From a virus: a stretch of 28,521 nucleotides of DNA. The DNA is taken from the IMG/VR virus record IMGVR_UViG_3300023176_002675, positions 1 through 28,521 of that record. One strand, written 5' to 3'. Under the pieces are notes generated by a model that saw only the letters and a program-made list of their open reading frames with translations, did not search any database and was not told the origin of the DNA. Positions 26,503 to 28,521 of the stretch are shown here, piece by piece (the first letter of the stretch is position 1; every line of letters starts with the position of its first letter). The translations under genes were made by a program, and so were the position numbers.

Positions 26503-27598
26503 GATATTTCTTCACTAATTTAATTGCAGTTCCGCTAAGTAATTCTTCTTTTGTAAACTGAGAATAACTTAACATACATAACCAGCTTCCTAAGTTTCCG
26601 TAGAACAAGTCATTAACTTCAGAAAGTTTACTTTTTGTTACAGGATTAGTTATATGTCTATCTAAAGTAATAGCAGGTATACCAGCCCATATTGATTCAG
26701 TTGCTGCATTAGAATTAATACTTACTACACAGTAATAATTGTCATCAAGCAATTCTTGATGTAAATTAGTTCTTTCACGTTTAGGTGCTTTTTCTCTAAA
26801 TTTAATTTTTTTATCTGTATATTGTCTTAATTCTTTTTCAACATCGTACTTCCATGTTTTAAGGTCACAATGAAATATACTTGCTGCAAAAGGACCGGGT
26901 TCGATAACATAAATTATGTCGCCATCTTTTCTCCATGGCTTAGGAAATTCTTTAAAATTTCCTAATCTATCTGCAGGTGCATCAAAAAACTTGCCGTAGT
27001 GTAAATGATTTCTAACTATTCTATGCCATTTTTTATTTGGTTCTGTAAAGTTTGTATAACCACTATCAATGAACCACATAGGATAGTTTTTATCGATCTT
27101 AGTAACTAGTAATTCTTCATTACCTACAGTATTTCTAATTAAACAATCTTCTTCATAGTTATTGAATTCTTTTCTGCGAACCATTTGTGCAGAACGATCA
27201 ATAGTTAGTCCGGTACCTTTTACAAAGTTTTTATATTTAGATTTTTTATATAAAGAAAGCAATTCATCTTTGCCTATCTTTTTTATAAAATATTCAATGT
27301 TTTTATGAATCTTATCAAAATATGCTGCATATACATTATGCTTCTCTGCATTAATGATACTGATCCATTCATCTAAATCTCTTCTTACGGCTTTAAACAG
27401 TTTATCCTTAAATTTTTTCTTTTCTTCATCTTTAAGTTCTCTGTCAGGATCAGACCATTTAGATTTTTTACTTAACCAGTCGTTGACATACATCGCGAGC
27501 CACTTTTCATTAAAAGGAATTTCGTGTAGCTCTTTCGGAACAGGCATACAGGATAATAAAAAATTTGCAAGTTCCTTGTCATTGATTAATAATTTCAT
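26495..27598 (-). CDS. GT-B-like glycosyltransferase paralogue 4, N-extended
   Basis: At 367 residues this is the longest family member. About 120 extra N-terminal residues are highly charged and helical (DWLSKKSKWSDPDRELKDEE). Beyond these, MWFIDSGYTNF and KKWHRIVRNH match paralogue 5 closely (YWYIDTGYFGNF, KKWHRVVKNE), so the two are probably a tandem duplication. The donor-loop pattern VVSINSNAATESIWAGIPAI and SYSQFTKEELLSGTAIKLVK ends the protein. ATG at 27598 follows AGAGGT and overlaps the upstream gene by 4 nt. The extra domain could bind a partner or carrier. Donor and acceptor are unknown. Confidence 0.72.
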   Translation of the reverse strand: MKLLINDKELANFLLSCMPVPKELHEIPFNEKWLAMYVNDWLSKKSKWSDPDRELKDEEKKKFKDKLFKAVRRDLDEWISIINAEKHNVYAAYFDKIHKNIEYFIKKIGKDELLSLYKKSKYKNFVKGTGLTIDRSAQMVRRKEFNNYEEDCLIRNTVGNEELLVTKIDKNYPMWFIDSGYTNFTEPNKKWHRIVRNHLHYGKFFDAPADRLGNFKEFPKPWRKDGDIIYVIEPGPFAASIFHCDLKTWKYDVEKELRQYTDKKIKFREKAPKRERTNLHQELLDDNYYCVVSINSNAATESIWAGIPAITLDRHITNPVTKSKLSEVNDLFYGNLGSWLCMLSYSQFTKEELLSGTAIKLVKKYHV

Positions 27599-28377
27599 TG
27601 GTACCTCTCTACTAGTTTATATGCCTTGCCATCTAGTATTTCAGGAACTGTAAATTGACTATATGCAAGTGAATGACAATGTGTAAGTATTGTATCTAAA
27701 TTAGGTTTGTATGGATTAGAAAGTTGGCTTAAATCACTACTGGATAACGGGCCGCCTGCACTAGGAACTGATACAAATGCGGGAACACCGTACAATACAG
27801 ATTCTAATGCTGCCATACTATTCATTGCCACCGTAGCATAAACACCACTATCAAATGCATCATATATAGAATATTCTTTGTTTCGATATTGTCTACTACC
27901 TTTAATTCTAACTTCAATAGGTAAATCGCAATATTTTTTAATTTGTTTTTTAGTTTTTTGTACCCATCCATTATAATCAATATTATACCAAATACACGCT
28001 TTAGGATTAGGCATTACTAATAGTATTTTTTTATCGTAGTTTTTCCAACCCTTCCATTCTAAGCGAGGATCATCTTTGACCATTTGATTCCATCTATCTG
28101 AAGGTACACCTGGAATAAGTTTTGAAAGTTGGTTTTCGTTTTTAACAACTCTATGCCATTTCTTTTGTCCTTTGCCATTGCCAGGACTAGGAAAGTTTCC
28201 AAAGTATCCTGTATCGATATACCAATAATCTCTACCTATAGCGATACAGCGATTAGCGTGATCTTTTTTGATTACTCCTCTAATAACTTGAGGCTTAGTT
28301 GTATCTTGGCTATCGAGAGTAAGCCTGCCTTTGCTTCCTCTAACAAGACACTCTTCTAATGAGATGTTTTCATCCAT
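27595..28377 (-). CDS. GT-B-like glycosyltransferase paralogue 5
   Basis: The 260-residue protein has the diagnostic YWYIDTGYFGNF region, GQKKWHRVVKNE, and ends with VAMNSMAALESVLYGVPAFV and AYSQFTVPEILDGKAYKLVE. It is closest to the neighbouring paralogue 4 but lacks its N-terminal extension. The start ATG at 28377 overlaps the stop of the upstream glycosyltransferase fragment by 8 nt, so the whole run from 28521 to 24836 is one translationally coupled unit. KpsS-like sugar transfer is inferred only. Confidence 0.72.
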   Translation of the reverse strand: MDENISLEECLVRGSKGRLTLDSQDTTKPQVIRGVIKKDHANRCIAIGRDYWYIDTGYFGNFPSPGNGKGQKKWHRVVKNENQLSKLIPGVPSDRWNQMVKDDPRLEWKGWKNYDKKILLVMPNPKACIWYNIDYNGWVQKTKKQIKKYCDLPIEVRIKGSRQYRNKEYSIYDAFDSGVYATVAMNSMAALESVLYGVPAFVSVPSAGGPLSSSDLSQLSNPYKPNLDTILTHCHSLAYSQFTVPEILDGKAYKLVERYQ

Positions 28378-28521
28378 TCATCATTTCCTGTAATTCAGTT
28401 TTCCATAAATCTGAAAATTCACAATATCTATAGTTTTCAAACCAAGGACCGCCTTCTGTGTAGTGTATTAGTTTAGGAGTTTCAATATCATTGTATACGC
28501 CAACAAGATAATTCCATGTAT
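28370..28521 (-). CDS. C-terminal end of a glycosyltransferase (partial)
   Basis: The frame is open to the right edge and ends at the TGA at 28370-28372. The 49 visible residues read TWNYLVGVYNDIETPKLIHY then TEGGPWFENYRYCEFSDLWK and TELQEMMNG. The 'PKLIHYTxGGPWFxxY' ending is characteristic of glycogenin/GT8-like enzymes in marine phages, whose nucleotide-sugar site is closed by this His-Tyr-Thr loop. The start lies outside the window. It is the first visible gene of the second glycan operon. Confidence 0.75.
   Translation of the reverse strand, partial: TWNYLVGVYNDIETPKLIHYTEGGPWFENYRYCEFSDLWKTELQEMMNG

Noticed and set aside
1-28521. CRISPR array, insertion sequence or transposase
   Set aside because: No regularly spaced repeats, terminal inverted repeats or DDE/HUH protein are visible.

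Overview
The window reads as the genome of a tailed DNA virus, most likely a T4-like marine myovirus of an AT-rich bacterioplankton host (SAR11-type bacterium or picocyanobacterium; the sequence does not decide which). The reasons are T4-type replication proteins (UvsW helicase, gp61-like primase, gp41-like helicase, a possible gp62 clamp-loader subunit), TATAAATA-type late promoters, near-continuous coding with 1-23 nt overlaps, low GC, a lone tRNA gene, and many metabolic or glycan genes of the kind marine T4-like phages carry. No capsid, tail-tube, portal or terminase gene is visible; the only virion-like protein is a beta-rich protein at 9130-9939.

Layout. 1-1131 (+): the end of an unknown gene, two small conserved genes, then a strong match to a glutamine riboswitch of the glnA/Downstream-peptide type (about 864-912) just ahead of a 64-residue peptide gene. 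1132-1712 (-): tRNA-Arg(GCG) from a sigma70-like promoter, followed by two small membrane-protein genes. 1823-3979: a membrane protein (+), then a GNAT-like protein, an unknown protein and a nucleotidyltransferase, each behind its own late-type promoter. 3992-9117 (-): a replication operon, primase - small basic ORF - DUF2061 membrane protein - carbamoyltransferase - gp41 helicase - small ORF - 2OG-Fe(II) oxygenase, from a consensus sigma70 promoter. 9130-10431: the structural-like gene and a divergent conserved gene. 10428-14042 (-): a nine-gene early operon with a methyltransferase, a possible gp62, a zinc-finger protein, a 192-residue DnaE-like protein and an oxygenase. 14106-17690: a first glycan island (GSCFA, FkbM, two glycosyltransferase-like genes, cupin). 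17727-21523 (-): an early operon of an unknown 397-residue protein, UvsW, an FkbM methyltransferase and a conserved protein. 21555-28521: a second, larger glycan island that runs off the right edge.

How the genes work together. Early operons on the minus strand with TTGACA/TATAAT promoters carry replication and recombination functions. Late-type TATAAATA or TTAAATA elements stand before glycan, oxygenase and structural genes. At least thirteen genes (five GT-B-like paralogues, two GT-A-like paralogues, a third GT fragment, three FkbM methyltransferases, a carbamoyltransferase, a GSCFA protein, plus a cupin and a radical-SAM enzyme) look like a virus-encoded pathway that builds and decorates a glycan, on the virion, on the infected cell surface or on another substrate.

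Most worth a second look: the miniature DnaE-like polymerase relic, the phage-borne glutamine riboswitch with its peptide, two early promoters placed so that the start codon is the predicted first transcribed base, and the radical-SAM/glycosyltransferase operon.
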